Shown piece after piece: positions 19,428 through 29,299 of a DNA stretch of 58,274 nucleotides. The notes beneath the pieces were generated by a model. That model ran no database searches and was not told the origin of the DNA. It worked only from the letters and a program-made list of their open reading frames with translations. The first letter of the stretch is position 1; every line of letters starts with the position of its first letter. The stretch is from an uncultured Lentisphaerota bacterium (lineage in GTDB: Bacteria; Verrucomicrobiota; Lentisphaeria; Oligosphaerales; CAITYL01): assembly GCA_903896595.1 (NCBI GenBank), contig CAITYL010000247.1, positions 1-58,274 on the forward strand, given 5' to 3'. A program made the position numbers and the translations under genes.

Positions 19428-22034
19428 TTATTCCGCTTTCACGGCGGCTTTGTCCGTGCCGGTTTTCACGGCGGCGTTGTCTTTGGCACCCGTCTTCTTC
19501 TTGTCGGTGTCGGCTCTCGTGGCGTCTTCTTTCTGCTTGTCCTCGTCACTCAACTGGCTGCGGCGGAAGTTTTCCTTGGCACGCTCCAGGCTGTAAACCC
19601 CACCGGAGGCGTCTTCAGCCTGAACGCGCTCCAGCTCGCCCTGCACCAGATAAGAGCGGATGGGAATGCCGGTGGAAGCCGTCATATCCTTGGTATCGAC
19701 CACCCGAACGGTGAGGAAGATGATCGTTTCGGCCTGGCTCTTGCTCTTGGTCTCATAGGAGAACAGCCACTTACCCAGATAGGGAATATCTCCCAGCAAC
19801 GGAATCTTGCTCAGGCTGTTGGCCTCGTTGTCATTGACCAAGCCGCCAATGGCGATGGTCTGTCCGCTGCGAATGGTGAATTCGGTGCGAACCTGGGTGC
19901 TGTAGAGAACCGGGTAGGAGACCGCCGTCGCCCCCAGACCATACTGCTCAAAGCGCAGCAAGGTGGTCAACTCGGGAACCACCTTGATGTAGACCTGGTC
20001 TTGCGTCTTGACCGAGGGCGCCACGGTGAGGCGGGTTCCCAAGTCCAAATAGCCTTTGCGGTTGGTATAGACGCGCGCGGTCTTGGTCTGTGTCTCGCCG
20101 CCGGCCGTGAGCTGTTCTTCCTGGGTGGTCTCGCCGCCATAATCGGGGTCCAACTCAAAGGTGGTGGTATTGCTCCCGTTGGAGGAACTGGTGGTGCTCT
20201 TGACGATGGGCTGCTGATTGCCGATATGAATGGTGGCCTGCTGGTCACTGCTGACCATGATTTTGGGATTGGAGAGCTGCTTGGCGCCAGTGTCCTCATA
20301 CAGCGCGTGCAAGACGACACTAAAGTCGCTCACGTCCAAAATGGCGGAACGCACGGTTTGCGACAACTCGTCGCGGGTGTGCGTGGCCACCGATGACCCG
20401 GTGGAACCGACCACATTGGCGAGGGTGTCGGAAATGGTGCCAGGCAACGTCGTGACCGTTTGAGTGGTTTCGGTGACTCCGGGGAAGATGCCCGGGTCGG
20501 CGGTGGTGGTGGTCACGCCGTTGGTGGTAACCGTTCTGGTGGTGCCGCCATTCTGCGTCGTGGTCGTGCGGGTGGAGCTGTTATTGGTGCCGGCGGTCGA
20601 TACTTTCTTATTGTCATTATTGATGGTATTGGTATAATCGAACGGCACCAAATTCCGCGCGTTGACCGAGATGCCTTCCTTGCCCAAAACGGCCCAGTCG
20701 ATGCCCAGGCGTTTAGACGAGTCCTTCTGCAGTTCAAAGAAGCGCGCCTCGATCAGCACCTGCGGCGTGGCCCGGTCCATGGCTTCGAGGGTGCGGCGAA
20801 CCGCCTCAAGGCCCTGGGAGGTGTCCTGAACCACCAGCACCTTGTTCTTGCCACGACTGGCTTTGCCGCGCTTGGACAGCACCCCCTGAAAAATGCGCAC
20901 CAGCTCATCATCCAAGGGCAGAAACTTGACCTCAAACGTCTCCAATTTAAGGGGTTCTTCCTGGAGTTGCTGGGACGGCAGGGGCTTGACCACCCAGACG
21001 CCGTTTTGCAGCACACAGGAAAGTCCCCCTTGCGCGGCCACGAGATTGAGCGCGTCAACCACCGAAACATATTTGAGGTTGACGGAGATCGGCGGCAGAA
21101 CGATCGGCAGAGCGACCGCGCCAGACGGCGGCTCCCCGGCGGCGGCGGCCGGATTCAGGTCCGCGGAAAAGGCAAAATTGAGATTCGCCTTGCGCGCCAA
21201 CGCGTTGACCACTTCGATGGCCGGCCGGTTCTCCACCTGCAAGACGCGAATGAAACGGGACGGCGCCTTGAGCACTTCAGCGCGGGCCTCATCGAGCTTG
21301 ACCTCGGCGCCGTTGCGGCCGACACTGACCATTTTTATCAATTCTTCCGGCGGGGTGCCGGCCAGTTCGGAACGCGTCATCAGATCAATGGTGATATTGT
21401 TTTTCGACGCTGCTTCCGGCTTGGTGATCCGGTAGACGTTCTCGCCATCGCGCTGGACATGAAAGCCATTGGATTCCGAAACCAACTGCAGGGCGTAGTC
21501 CCAAGTGACATCCTTCAAGGCAAAGCTAACCAGTCCCTGCACTTCCGGCCCCATGATGATATTAACCCCGGGGCGCATGCTCGCCAAGGTGCGGAGCACA
21601 TCCTGGATCTTGGCGTCGCTGACCGTCATGGTGATCGGTTCTTCCTTGACCAGTTCAGGCACGCCGGCCGCCGCCGTGTCCACGGTGGCAACCGGAGCCG
21701 CCACCGAAACCACAACAGGGGCCGTGCCCGTGGTCGTGGTCGTCATGCCCGTGGCCGTGGCGGTCGTGGTCGTCCGCACTGTGGTGGTCGGCGACGTGGT
21801 CAGCAGCGTGGTCGTCGAAGACGGGGTGGCGGTTACGGCGGCGGGCTCAGGCACCGCCGTGATCGGAGTAACGTCGGCGGGAACGGGAACGGCCAGGGGG
21901 GCCGGCGCCGGCGCGACAACCGGGGGAGCGAGGGACGCTTTGTCCGCCACTTCCTGCGCGATAATGATGACGGCACCAGCCAGGAACAGGACGCCGAGCG
22001 CCGCGGTGGAAAGAATGCCGAATTTTTTCCTCAT
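19428..22034 (-). CDS. Type IV pilus/type II secretion secretin (PilQ/GspD-like)
   Basis: Secretin C-terminal pattern 'VAPSVKTQDQVYIKVVPELTTLL...VRTEFTIRSGQTIAIGGLVNDNEANSLSKIPLLGDIPYLGKWLFSYETKSKSQAETIIFLTVRVV'; Thr-rich linkers. Confidence 0.92.
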   Translation of the reverse strand: MRKKFGILSTAALGVLFLAGAVIIIAQEVADKASLAPPVVAPAPAPLAVPVPADVTPITAVPEPAAVTATPSSTTTLLTTSPTTTVRTTTTATATGMTTTTTGTAPVVVSVAAPVATVDTAAAGVPELVKEEPITMTVSDAKIQDVLRTLASMRPGVNIIMGPEVQGLVSFALKDVTWDYALQLVSESNGFHVQRDGENVYRITKPEAASKNNITIDLMTRSELAGTPPEELIKMVSVGRNGAEVKLDEARAEVLKAPSRFIRVLQVENRPAIEVVNALARKANLNFAFSADLNPAAAAGEPPSGAVALPIVLPPISVNLKYVSVVDALNLVAAQGGLSCVLQNGVWVVKPLPSQQLQEEPLKLETFEVKFLPLDDELVRIFQGVLSKRGKASRGKNKVLVVQDTSQGLEAVRRTLEAMDRATPQVLIEARFFELQKDSSKRLGIDWAVLGKEGISVNARNLVPFDYTNTINNDNKKVSTAGTNNSSTRTTTTQNGGTTRTVTTNGVTTTTADPGIFPGVTETTQTVTTLPGTISDTLANVVGSTGSSVATHTRDELSQTVRSAILDVSDFSVVLHALYEDTGAKQLSNPKIMVSSDQQATIHIGNQQPIVKSTTSSSNGSNTTTFELDPDYGGETTQEEQLTAGGETQTKTARVYTNRKGYLDLGTRLTVAPSVKTQDQVYIKVVPELTTLLRFEQYGLGATAVSYPVLYSTQVRTEFTIRSGQTIAIGGLVNDNEANSLSKIPLLGDIPYLGKWLFSYETKSKSQAETIIFLTVRVVDTKDMTASTGIPIRSYLVQGELERVQAEDASGGVYSLERAKENFRRSQLSDEDKQKEDATRADTDKKKTGAKDNAAVKTGTDKAAVKAE

Positions 22035-22140
22035 GGAAAGGTCTCCCCTTAATTTGGACTGACTCGTGTTACGCGACGAACATTAACCTGCGCTTTCCCA
22101 AACACCGCACGACCGGAACGCTTCCACCCATGGTCCGTTC

Positions 22141-22809
22141 TCATTTAGTGGGAACGCCACCGCCGGAAGGCCGGCTTGGATTCAACTTACGCTCAAACAC
22201 CTGTTCACCGTACTTGAGTAGCACTTTCTGTGCCAAAGCGTCAACCGCCAGCACACTCACAGAACAGGCCTGGCCGCGCACCATCAACGGCAAGACGGCC
22301 CCCGCTTGCACCGGATTGCCGTTTACCGTCGCCATGGTCTGGACGCCGACCTGGTAAACGCCCTGCACCATGACGATGGCCACCACTTCGTCCACGGTAA
22401 CCGGCCCGGTCTTGACCGGAACAGGAGGCGCGACCACGCCAGCCATCGCGGTTCCATTGCCGCCAGATGACGCACTCGGATCCAGCAAGACGGCGGACGG
22501 GAGAAAGGGGTCGCGCACCTCATCACCCAAACTAAACTTCGGCGCGACACGGGTCGGCGGAGAAACTTTGCGTTGGGGATCCCGGCCCGGAGCGACGGCC
22601 GGCGCGGCGGCCGCCACCTGAACCACCAGCGCCACGGCCAGCAGAAACGCCACGAAACCACTCCGGGCGGCCGCCACGGCGGGGCGGTGATGATACCTGA
22701 CGTCAATGGCACGCGTGGTATCCATCATGGTTTCAGATGCTTTCATTAAACCAACCAAGACGCGGTTCCCAATGAAAGTCACATTAACTTGCCAGTTGAA
22801 TTGCGTCAA
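22141..22809 (-). CDS. PilP-like pilus assembly/secretion lipoprotein-position protein
   Basis: Position between PilO-like and secretin genes; C-terminal 'VMVQGVYQVGVQTMATVNGNPVQAGAVLPLMVRGQACSVSVLAVDALAQKVLLKYGEQVFERKL'. Confidence 0.6.
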   Translation of the reverse strand: MTQFNWQVNVTFIGNRVLVGLMKASETMMDTTRAIDVRYHHRPAVAAARSGFVAFLLAVALVVQVAAAAPAVAPGRDPQRKVSPPTRVAPKFSLGDEVRDPFLPSAVLLDPSASSGGNGTAMAGVVAPPVPVKTGPVTVDEVVAIVMVQGVYQVGVQTMATVNGNPVQAGAVLPLMVRGQACSVSVLAVDALAQKVLLKYGEQVFERKLNPSRPSGGGVPTK

Positions 22810-22907
22810 GTTTTCTCTCCCCCCTAAAAAAAAACCGACTTTACTTAATTGCCCATCCCACCGTCATGGATAAACGGGTAAACTTTACAGGTTTCACAAA
22901 AAAACCT

Positions 22908-23600
22908 TCAGTTCGCCTCTCCCTCTTTATTGTGCACCTTGGGCAACACGCGCGGCACCTCGGCATCGGGCCGCTCCTCGGTCGGAAAACCAATGTCATT
23001 AAACCGGACAAACGCCGTGCGCAGATTGATCAGCAGCAGCGGCGCCTTGTCCTTGGCAACATCCACGGGCGACCGGATCTCCAAGCCGTCCAGGCGCTCG
23101 CTGGGATTGGCGCGCTCCAAGGAGGCGAGAAAACGGCCGAAGGCACGAAAATCGCAACTGTGATCGCTACGCACCAAGTATTCCTCGAAGACCGGCGGCG
23201 GCGCATCGCGACTGATGACCGGCGGGACAAACGTCCCCACTTCACCGCTACTCAGCGGCCGGGCCACGGCATCGCCCGGGAGAATCACGGAACGGTAAAC
23301 ATCACCGGCCCAAGCCATGCCATTGACCGACGGCGCCAGGGTGTCATGCATGGTTTTGAGAAACGCCGCGCGTTCCGTCTCGTACCGCTTTTGTGTGTTG
23401 CGACTCGCGCTGACCAGCCGCCGGTTATCCGCGTAAATGTCGCGCATCTTGAGTAAGTCGCGCTCAACCCCCTGCTTCTCCGTGCGCAACGGGCCAATGC
23501 AGTACGTCCAGCCGAGATAAAGCACGGCGGCCAGCGCCATGGCCACCAGCATCAGCCGCTTGAGAACCACTTGATTAAGGTGTAACTTTGGCAGATTCAT
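22908..23600 (-). CDS. PilO-like / Amuc_1100-like membrane-anchored protein
   Basis: Start MNLPKLHLNQVVLKRLMLVAMALAAVLYLGWTYCIGPLRTEKQ: single N-terminal TM then coiled coil; position in a PilM-N-O-P-Q order. Confidence 0.65.
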   Translation of the reverse strand: MNLPKLHLNQVVLKRLMLVAMALAAVLYLGWTYCIGPLRTEKQGVERDLLKMRDIYADNRRLVSASRNTQKRYETERAAFLKTMHDTLAPSVNGMAWAGDVYRSVILPGDAVARPLSSGEVGTFVPPVISRDAPPPVFEEYLVRSDHSCDFRAFGRFLASLERANPSERLDGLEIRSPVDVAKDKAPLLLINLRTAFVRFNDIGFPTEERPDAEVPRVLPKVHNKEGEAN

Positions 23601-24312
23601 CGTACCAGTCAATGGGGCGGTATTTGCACACAATGGTGAATTTCTTACCCGGCCGGTTATTGAACGCCCGCGGTTCCGGCTCAACCCCGGTCAGCTCCAC
23701 ACTTTCGAGCCAGGGGGCGATATCAGGGTGAAGCGGCAGATCGCGCGAGAACTGGGTGATGACATCGTCGGCGCCATCGCCCACCGCCATGCCGATCAGG
23801 GTCAGTTCGTATTGCAAACGCAGGGAGGACCGGGGTTTGCGGACGGGCAACGGACGGGGCGCGGCCTGGGCAGTGCCCCCGGCGGCCACCGCCGCCGCGG
23901 AACGCAGGCTCAACGAATCCGCCGGCACCTCGACCCTCACCTGCTGCGAGCGCACCATGAGCTGGCTGAGCAGCACCGAGTCGGGAACCGTCGTCGCCAA
24001 CGCCGCCAGCTGGGTGCTCCACGGCAGACGCTGATCCTCCTTATGCTTGAGCTTGGCGGTGATCATCGCCCAGTTGGCCAGGCACTGGTTTTGACGCGTC
24101 ACGTCTTCGGCGCCGGCCTTGATCTTGTCATTGGCCGCGGTCACCGCCTGCAGGTCCGTGCGGCAGGATTGCAGATCGGCATAACTCCAGCTCCACACCC
24201 CCAAAAACGCCAGCCCCAACAAACAGATTCCCACCGCCGTCAGAAACCGCGGATCGATGGAACTCTCCCGCCGCCAGTCCACCTCCGGCCAAAAATTGAG
24301 GTCATAGCGCAT
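23575..24312 (-). CDS. PilN-like pilus assembly protein
   Basis: N-terminal 'DLNFWPEVDWRRESSIDPRFLTAVGICLLGLAFLGVWSWSYADLQSCRTDLQ', TM plus coiled coil; follows PilM-like gene. Confidence 0.65.
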   Translation of the reverse strand: MRYDLNFWPEVDWRRESSIDPRFLTAVGICLLGLAFLGVWSWSYADLQSCRTDLQAVTAANDKIKAGAEDVTRQNQCLANWAMITAKLKHKEDQRLPWSTQLAALATTVPDSVLLSQLMVRSQQVRVEVPADSLSLRSAAAVAAGGTAQAAPRPLPVRKPRSSLRLQYELTLIGMAVGDGADDVITQFSRDLPLHPDIAPWLESVELTGVEPEPRAFNNRPGKKFTIVCKYRPIDWYDESAKVTP

Positions 24313-25417
24313 GATGGTTCCCTCCGCGCATCACGCTCATCGCGTCCGCCACTGCGGGAGCCATGATGACGGGAGCGTCACCGAGGCCGGCCGCGGGCGG
24401 CGTCAGGCCGTCAAACACCTGCAGGGCATCCCAGCGGACCACCGGCCGATGCACATGGTCGGCAATGATCCCCTCCACCACCTTCGACTGGGCGCCGCCG
24501 CCAAACAGGTACACCCCCGACACCGGCCGGCCATGGCGGCGTTCAAAGAAATCCAGGCTGATGCCAACCTGATGCAACCAAGCCTTGGTCAGGGCTTGGA
24601 TGTTGGTCGAGAAATCGATCGAACCACTGACAAACAATTTGCCGGCCGTCTCCGCGTCCATGTCAAAGGCGCCGCGCAACGTTTCAATGATGGCCGCGGA
24701 GCCGAACTTGAACTGCCGCGCCAGCGCCAGATTGGTCCCATGAAACAGCATCAGCAGGGAACTGACGGCGCCAATCTCCAAGAACCCCAGCGCTTTTTCC
24801 TGTTGCAACAATCCCGGCGCCTGCCGGACGAGGTTGGCCGAAGCCACCCCCGCCACCCGCAGACTGACCGGCCGCAATCCGGCCTCCTGCAGCCAGCCCC
24901 CCAAACGCGTCACCAGATCCGACGGCAGAGCGGCCGCGAGCAGGGAAAATTCGTCCTTGCCGCCGCTTGGCGGTGAATCGGAGACACTCTCCTGAATCAC
25001 CTGCAATTGCACGGCAAAACTGTCCTCCACCCCCAGCGCCTGCCGGACCTGGGCCTGCAACGTTGCCGTCTCGCTGGGACGCCCGGGAAAATTCATCAGC
25101 CGCATCAGTCCGCCATGGGTGCTGATCAGCAGGGAAGCATACTCCCGGTTCAGCCGTTCCGCCTTCAGCACGGAGGCCAGCGTCTGTCCGCCAAACGTCA
25201 AATTCTCGTCCACCGGCGGCAGAATCAACGCCTTTTCCCAGCGGACGGTCTGCTGGCTGCGGCTCAAGACCACCAACTTGCTGGCGCCGGCGCCCAAATC
25301 CAATGTCAACAAACGCCGCGGCCCCAACCGGTCCGCGGAACGTCGCATCTGAAATACCGTGCCAAAACCCGACATAGGTCGCAACATAGCATCATTCCTG
25401 GCAAATGCCTTGCGCAA
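24302..25417 (-). CDS. PilM-like actin-fold ATPase of the pilus alignment complex
   Basis: 'RLLTLDLGAGASKLVVLSRS', 'VSGVYLFGGGAQSKVVEGIIADHVHRPVVRWDALQ' typical of PilM. Confidence 0.8.
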   Translation of the reverse strand: MRKAFARNDAMLRPMSGFGTVFQMRRSADRLGPRRLLTLDLGAGASKLVVLSRSQQTVRWEKALILPPVDENLTFGGQTLASVLKAERLNREYASLLISTHGGLMRLMNFPGRPSETATLQAQVRQALGVEDSFAVQLQVIQESVSDSPPSGGKDEFSLLAAALPSDLVTRLGGWLQEAGLRPVSLRVAGVASANLVRQAPGLLQQEKALGFLEIGAVSSLLMLFHGTNLALARQFKFGSAAIIETLRGAFDMDAETAGKLFVSGSIDFSTNIQALTKAWLHQVGISLDFFERRHGRPVSGVYLFGGGAQSKVVEGIIADHVHRPVVRWDALQVFDGLTPPAAGLGDAPVIMAPAVADAMSVMRGGNHHAL

Positions 25418-25480
25418 CTTCTCATTTCTGATAGGTTACCCGCAACGGCTCCAACCCCCGTGCTGAATGAAGCAGAACAC

Positions 25481-26329
25481 ATGCCAGCACTCACCGACTT
25501 GACCCTCACTCTCAATCGCCGCCCCTGGCGGCTGGGGGCGCGCCCCTTGGTCATGGGCATTCTCAATGTCACGCCCGATTCCTTCTCCGATGGCGGCGAC
25601 TGCATCGACCCGGACACGGCGGTCGCCCGCGGACTCGCCATGGCGGCCGCCGGCGCCGACCTGCTCGATGTGGGCGGCGAATCCACCCGCCCCGGTTCCC
25701 GCGCCGTCCCCGCCGACGAGGAGGCTGCGCGAGTGGTGCCGGTGATCCGCGAGCTCGCCCGGCGCCTCACCCTTCCCATCAGTGTGGACACCAGCAAAGC
25801 GGCGGTGGCGGCCGCCGCCCTGGACGCCGGCGCCGTCCTCCTCAATTCGGTGCGCCCCCTCCATGAGGAACCGGAGTTGCTGGAACTGCTGCGATCCTGC
25901 GACGCCGGCGCCGTGCTCATGCACCTGCGCGGCACGCCGGCAACCATGCAGGCCCAGACCCATTACGAGGATGTGGCGGCCGAGGTTCTGCAGTTCTTCG
26001 AGCACAGCCTGCGCGTCCTCGCCGCCGCCGGCATCGCGCCCGAACGGATCCTTCTCGATCCCGGTCTCGGTTTTGCGAAAACCGCGGAGCAAAACTTGGA
26101 ACTCATCCGCGCCCTCGGCCGCTTCCGCGCCCTCGGCCGGCCCGTGCTCGCCGGACCGTCGCGCAAGAGCTTCATTGGCAAACTGCTGGACGAGCCAGAC
26201 CCGAAACGGCGCCAGTGGGGCACCGCCGCCGCCGTTGCCGCCTGCGTGCTGCACGGCGCCGACATCCTCCGCGTCCATGACGTCCCGGAAATGCTCCAAG
26301 TCTGCCGTGTCGCCGCCGCCTGCCGGTGA
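25481..26329 (+). CDS. folP: Dihydropteroate synthase
   Basis: 'VMGILNVTPDSFSDGGD', 'DVGGESTRPGS', 'ISVDTSKAAVAAAALDAGAVLLNSV', 'ILLDPGLGFAKTAEQN'. Confidence 0.96.
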   Translation: MPALTDLTLTLNRRPWRLGARPLVMGILNVTPDSFSDGGDCIDPDTAVARGLAMAAAGADLLDVGGESTRPGSRAVPADEEAARVVPVIRELARRLTLPISVDTSKAAVAAAALDAGAVLLNSVRPLHEEPELLELLRSCDAGAVLMHLRGTPATMQAQTHYEDVAAEVLQFFEHSLRVLAAAGIAPERILLDPGLGFAKTAEQNLELIRALGRFRALGRPVLAGPSRKSFIGKLLDEPDPKRRQWGTAAAVAACVLHGADILRVHDVPEMLQVCRVAAACR

Positions 26330-26788
26330 AAAACGGCACGGAACCAACTAGTACCCCGTAACATTAAATCCGTCACCACGAAGGCGCGAAGGACGCGAAG
26401 TTTGAGCGACGCGTTTCAATGGCAAATACAGATCAAAAAAACACCTTCATCATTCCGTCCTGCCAACGTGATATGAGCCGCCTGTCGCAAAACTCGGGAA
26501 CCGCCCCGAAAATGCACCAACCGCCCTGCCTGGGCAGCACTGTATAACCCACGGGGAACGGGTTCAAGTGTCGCAGATCCAGGCCGTGGCCGGGTTATGC
26601 GTCCCATTGGATACTTTTCTGGTAGCACACAATAATTAGCTGGTTTTCGCGTTAACGTGTGTGGGATATACCCGTCAGGACGTGATTATGAAGACGCGCA
26701 ACGGGCATTTGTCGAGCAACTGGAGCGGGACCTAGTTCCTGAATGGCAGATTGGGCAAGCCGCGCGAGCAGTGGAACTTTACCAATGG

Positions 26789-26873
26789 CACCATGAAGAG
26801 CATGAAGGACATGAAGAATGGAGTTCAGCATTTCGTTCTCTGACCCTTCATGCTCTTCATGTCCTTCATGGTG
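26789..26873. repeat. Hairpin with 9-nt periodic arms (CATGAAGGA family)
   Basis: ccatgaagagcatgaaggacatgaagaatg ... cccttcatgctcttcatgtccttcatgg. Confidence 0.85.
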
Positions 26874-27051
26874 AGAACGATCGGAATGCGAACCAGACAA
26901 TGGAGGAGGATGCTCGCAGGCTCGCGCCTCTCATCTCGAATGGTGTCAGACGGTGCCGCCACGTCCCCATGTCATATGCCGCGCCCGATATGTTATGGTA
27001 TAGGTTGCGACCACAACGATGATCCCGAACCCGACCTGAGGAGGCATTCGC

Positions 27052-28728
27052 ATGACGACCGCCGCGAACGGATTTACCCTCGGTACCTATCTGGTCCACC
27101 GGCTGGAGGAAGCCGGGGTCGGGCATGTCTTTGGCGTGCCAGGCGACTATGTCCTGGATTTCCTGGACCAGATCACCCACAGCTCCCTGCGCTGGGTCGG
27201 CACCTGCAATGAACTCAATGCCGGCTATGCGGCGGACGGCTATGCCCGGCTTCACGGCCTCGGCGCGGCGGTAGTCACCTATGGCGTCGGCGGCTTCAGC
27301 ATTCTCAACGCCGTGGCCGGCGCCTATGCCGAGCAGGTGCCGCTGGTGCTGATCAGCGGCGCGCCCCCCGCCCTCCGCCGCCAGACCGGCGCCATGATGC
27401 ATCACCTGACCACGGATTATCTCCTGCAATTCGACCTGTTCCGGAAAATCACCGTCGACAGCGCCATGCTGGTCAACCCACAGACGGCGCCCGATGAAAT
27501 TGACCGCGTCCTGACCGCCTGCCGGACGCACCAGCGCCCCGTCTATCTGGAACTGCCCATGGATATGGCCCAAACCCCCTGCCGCGCGCCGCAGCCGCTG
27601 GTCGTGGTCCCCCTGCCGGCCTCCCATCCGGAGGCGCTGGCGGAATGCGTTGCCGAAGCCGCCCGCCGCCTCAATGCCGCGCAACATCCCGTGGTGCTGG
27701 CCGGGGTGGAGCTGCCGCGCTTCAGCCTTGCAGAGGCGGCCTTGCGCCTGATTGAAAAGGTGGAACTGCCCTATGCCACCACCGTCGGCAGCAAGTCCGC
27801 CCTGCCCGAACTGCACCCGCAATTCGTCGGCCTCTATCAGGGCGCCCTGAGCCGGCCGGCCGTGCGGCAGGAAATCGAGACGGCGGACTGCGTGCTCGCG
27901 CTCGGCGTCTGGATGACCGACTTCGACACCGGCGGCTTCTCCGTCAAGCTCGACCCCAGCCGGCTCATCTCAGCCAACAGCGAGTCGGTCCGCATCGGTT
28001 TCCACACCTATCCCGGTGTGCGGCTGGCCGACTTCATCGCGGCGCTGGAACCGGCGCTGACCCCGCGCGCCTTCGCCGCGTCCCACCCCGCCCATCCGAT
28101 GCGGATGAAAGGCTGTTTCGAGGCGCAACCGGCCGCGCCGCTCACCGTCCGCCGCTTCTTTACGCGCCTGGACAGTTTTCTCAATGATGACATGATCCTG
28201 CTGGTGGAGCCCGGCGACGCCGTGTGCGCGGCGCCCGACCTCTACATCGAGGAACCGGAGAACTTCATTGCCCAAGCCTATTACCTGTCCATCGGCTACT
28301 GCACTCCGGCGGCGCTCGGGGCCTCGCTGGCCCGGCCGCGCAAACGGGCGGTGGTGCTGACCGGCGACGGTGCCTTCCAAATGACCGCCCAGGAGGTGTC
28401 CACCCTCCTCCGCCAGAACTGCCCGGCCATCTTCTTCGTGCTCAACAACCGCGGCTACATGATCGAACGCAAGCTCCACGCCGACGGCCCGTACAACGAC
28501 ATCGGCAACTGGCAGTACCACCGGCTGCCGGAGGTGCTCGGCGACGGCGCCGTCACCCGGCGCGTCACCACGGAAGGCGAACTCGAAGAGGCCATGGCGA
28601 CGGCGCTGACCGAACGCAACAATCTCGTTTTCATCGAGTTGTGCGTCCCAGACGGCGACTGCTCCGCCGCCCTGGACGCCCTCGGCGAAAAATTCCGCGC
28701 CATGTCGGCCAAAACGGCCACGCCCTGA
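27052..28728 (+). CDS. ThDP-dependent pyruvate/indolepyruvate decarboxylase family
   Basis: 'GVPGDYVLDFLDQI', 'GTCNELNAGYAADGYAR', 'MMHHLT' HH motif, ThDP motif 'GDGAFQMTAQEVSTLLRQNCPAIFFVLNN'. Confidence 0.9.
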   Translation: MTTAANGFTLGTYLVHRLEEAGVGHVFGVPGDYVLDFLDQITHSSLRWVGTCNELNAGYAADGYARLHGLGAAVVTYGVGGFSILNAVAGAYAEQVPLVLISGAPPALRRQTGAMMHHLTTDYLLQFDLFRKITVDSAMLVNPQTAPDEIDRVLTACRTHQRPVYLELPMDMAQTPCRAPQPLVVVPLPASHPEALAECVAEAARRLNAAQHPVVLAGVELPRFSLAEAALRLIEKVELPYATTVGSKSALPELHPQFVGLYQGALSRPAVRQEIETADCVLALGVWMTDFDTGGFSVKLDPSRLISANSESVRIGFHTYPGVRLADFIAALEPALTPRAFAASHPAHPMRMKGCFEAQPAAPLTVRRFFTRLDSFLNDDMILLVEPGDAVCAAPDLYIEEPENFIAQAYYLSIGYCTPAALGASLARPRKRAVVLTGDGAFQMTAQEVSTLLRQNCPAIFFVLNNRGYMIERKLHADGPYNDIGNWQYHRLPEVLGDGAVTRRVTTEGELEEAMATALTERNNLVFIELCVPDGDCSAALDALGEKFRAMSAKTATP

Positions 28729-28746
28729 AGGGGATGCAGAACGAAC

Positions 28747-28831
28747 TGGACTCGAGTGACTTGAGAGACCAGAGAGACCGGAGACGGGGGCGGTGAAGGC
28801 CCTCCGGTCTCTCCAGTCCCGCGAGTCCCAA
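28747..28831. repeat. Hairpin with 9-nt periodic arms, copy B3
   Basis: gactcgagtgacttgagagaccagagagaccggagac ... ccggtctctccagtcccgcgagtccc. Confidence 0.7.
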
Positions 28832-28861
28832 ACCAGTAGAGCAGATTAGGACGGGTGTATT

Positions 28862-29173
28862 ATGCTGGCAGTCGTAAAAACGCACCATCCCATTGAAGCA
28901 ACGGACTGGTGGAAGAAAATGCAGGAAAACCGCGCCGGCCATTTGCTGGCGGGGGCGCGGCTCAAAAAACAACTAACGCAGGCTGAACTGGCCAGGCGTA
29001 GCGGCGTCCCCCAAAGCCATATCAGCGCGATGGAAAAGGGCCGGCAAAAAATCAGCTTGGCGGCGGCGAAAAAACTTGGCGAGGCGCTTGGCGAAGCATT
29101 GTCCAACCGCATCTTCGGCGAAAATTTTGCCCATGCCAAGCCACGTGTGTGCAACGCGACGGCCAAGACATGA
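28862..29173 (+). CDS. XRE-family HTH transcriptional regulator
   Basis: 'LLAGARLKKQLTQAELARRSGVPQSHISAMEKGRQKISLAAAKKLGEAL'. Confidence 0.88.
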   Translation: MLAVVKTHHPIEATDWWKKMQENRAGHLLAGARLKKQLTQAELARRSGVPQSHISAMEKGRQKISLAAAKKLGEALGEALSNRIFGENFAHAKPRVCNATAKT

Positions 29174-29299
29174 CCTCATGCCTTGCCGCTACGGCACTGT
29201 CAGCACCTTGGTGGTTTCCTAACCGGACTGACTGACGACGCGAACGGCAATTTCGGGAGGGCAGTTGAAGCGGACCGGGCACCTCGCCCAGCCGATTCT

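Noticed and set aside
20460-22052. 530-aa plus-strand ORF opposite the secretin gene
   Set aside because: Antisense shadow; the secretin frame is unambiguous and this translation is Arg/Gly/His-rich.
26657-27022. 121-aa ORF before the ThDP decarboxylase
   Set aside because: Its sequence mainly translates the CATGAAGGA hairpin ('HHEEHEGHEEW...LHALHVLHG'); no independent support.
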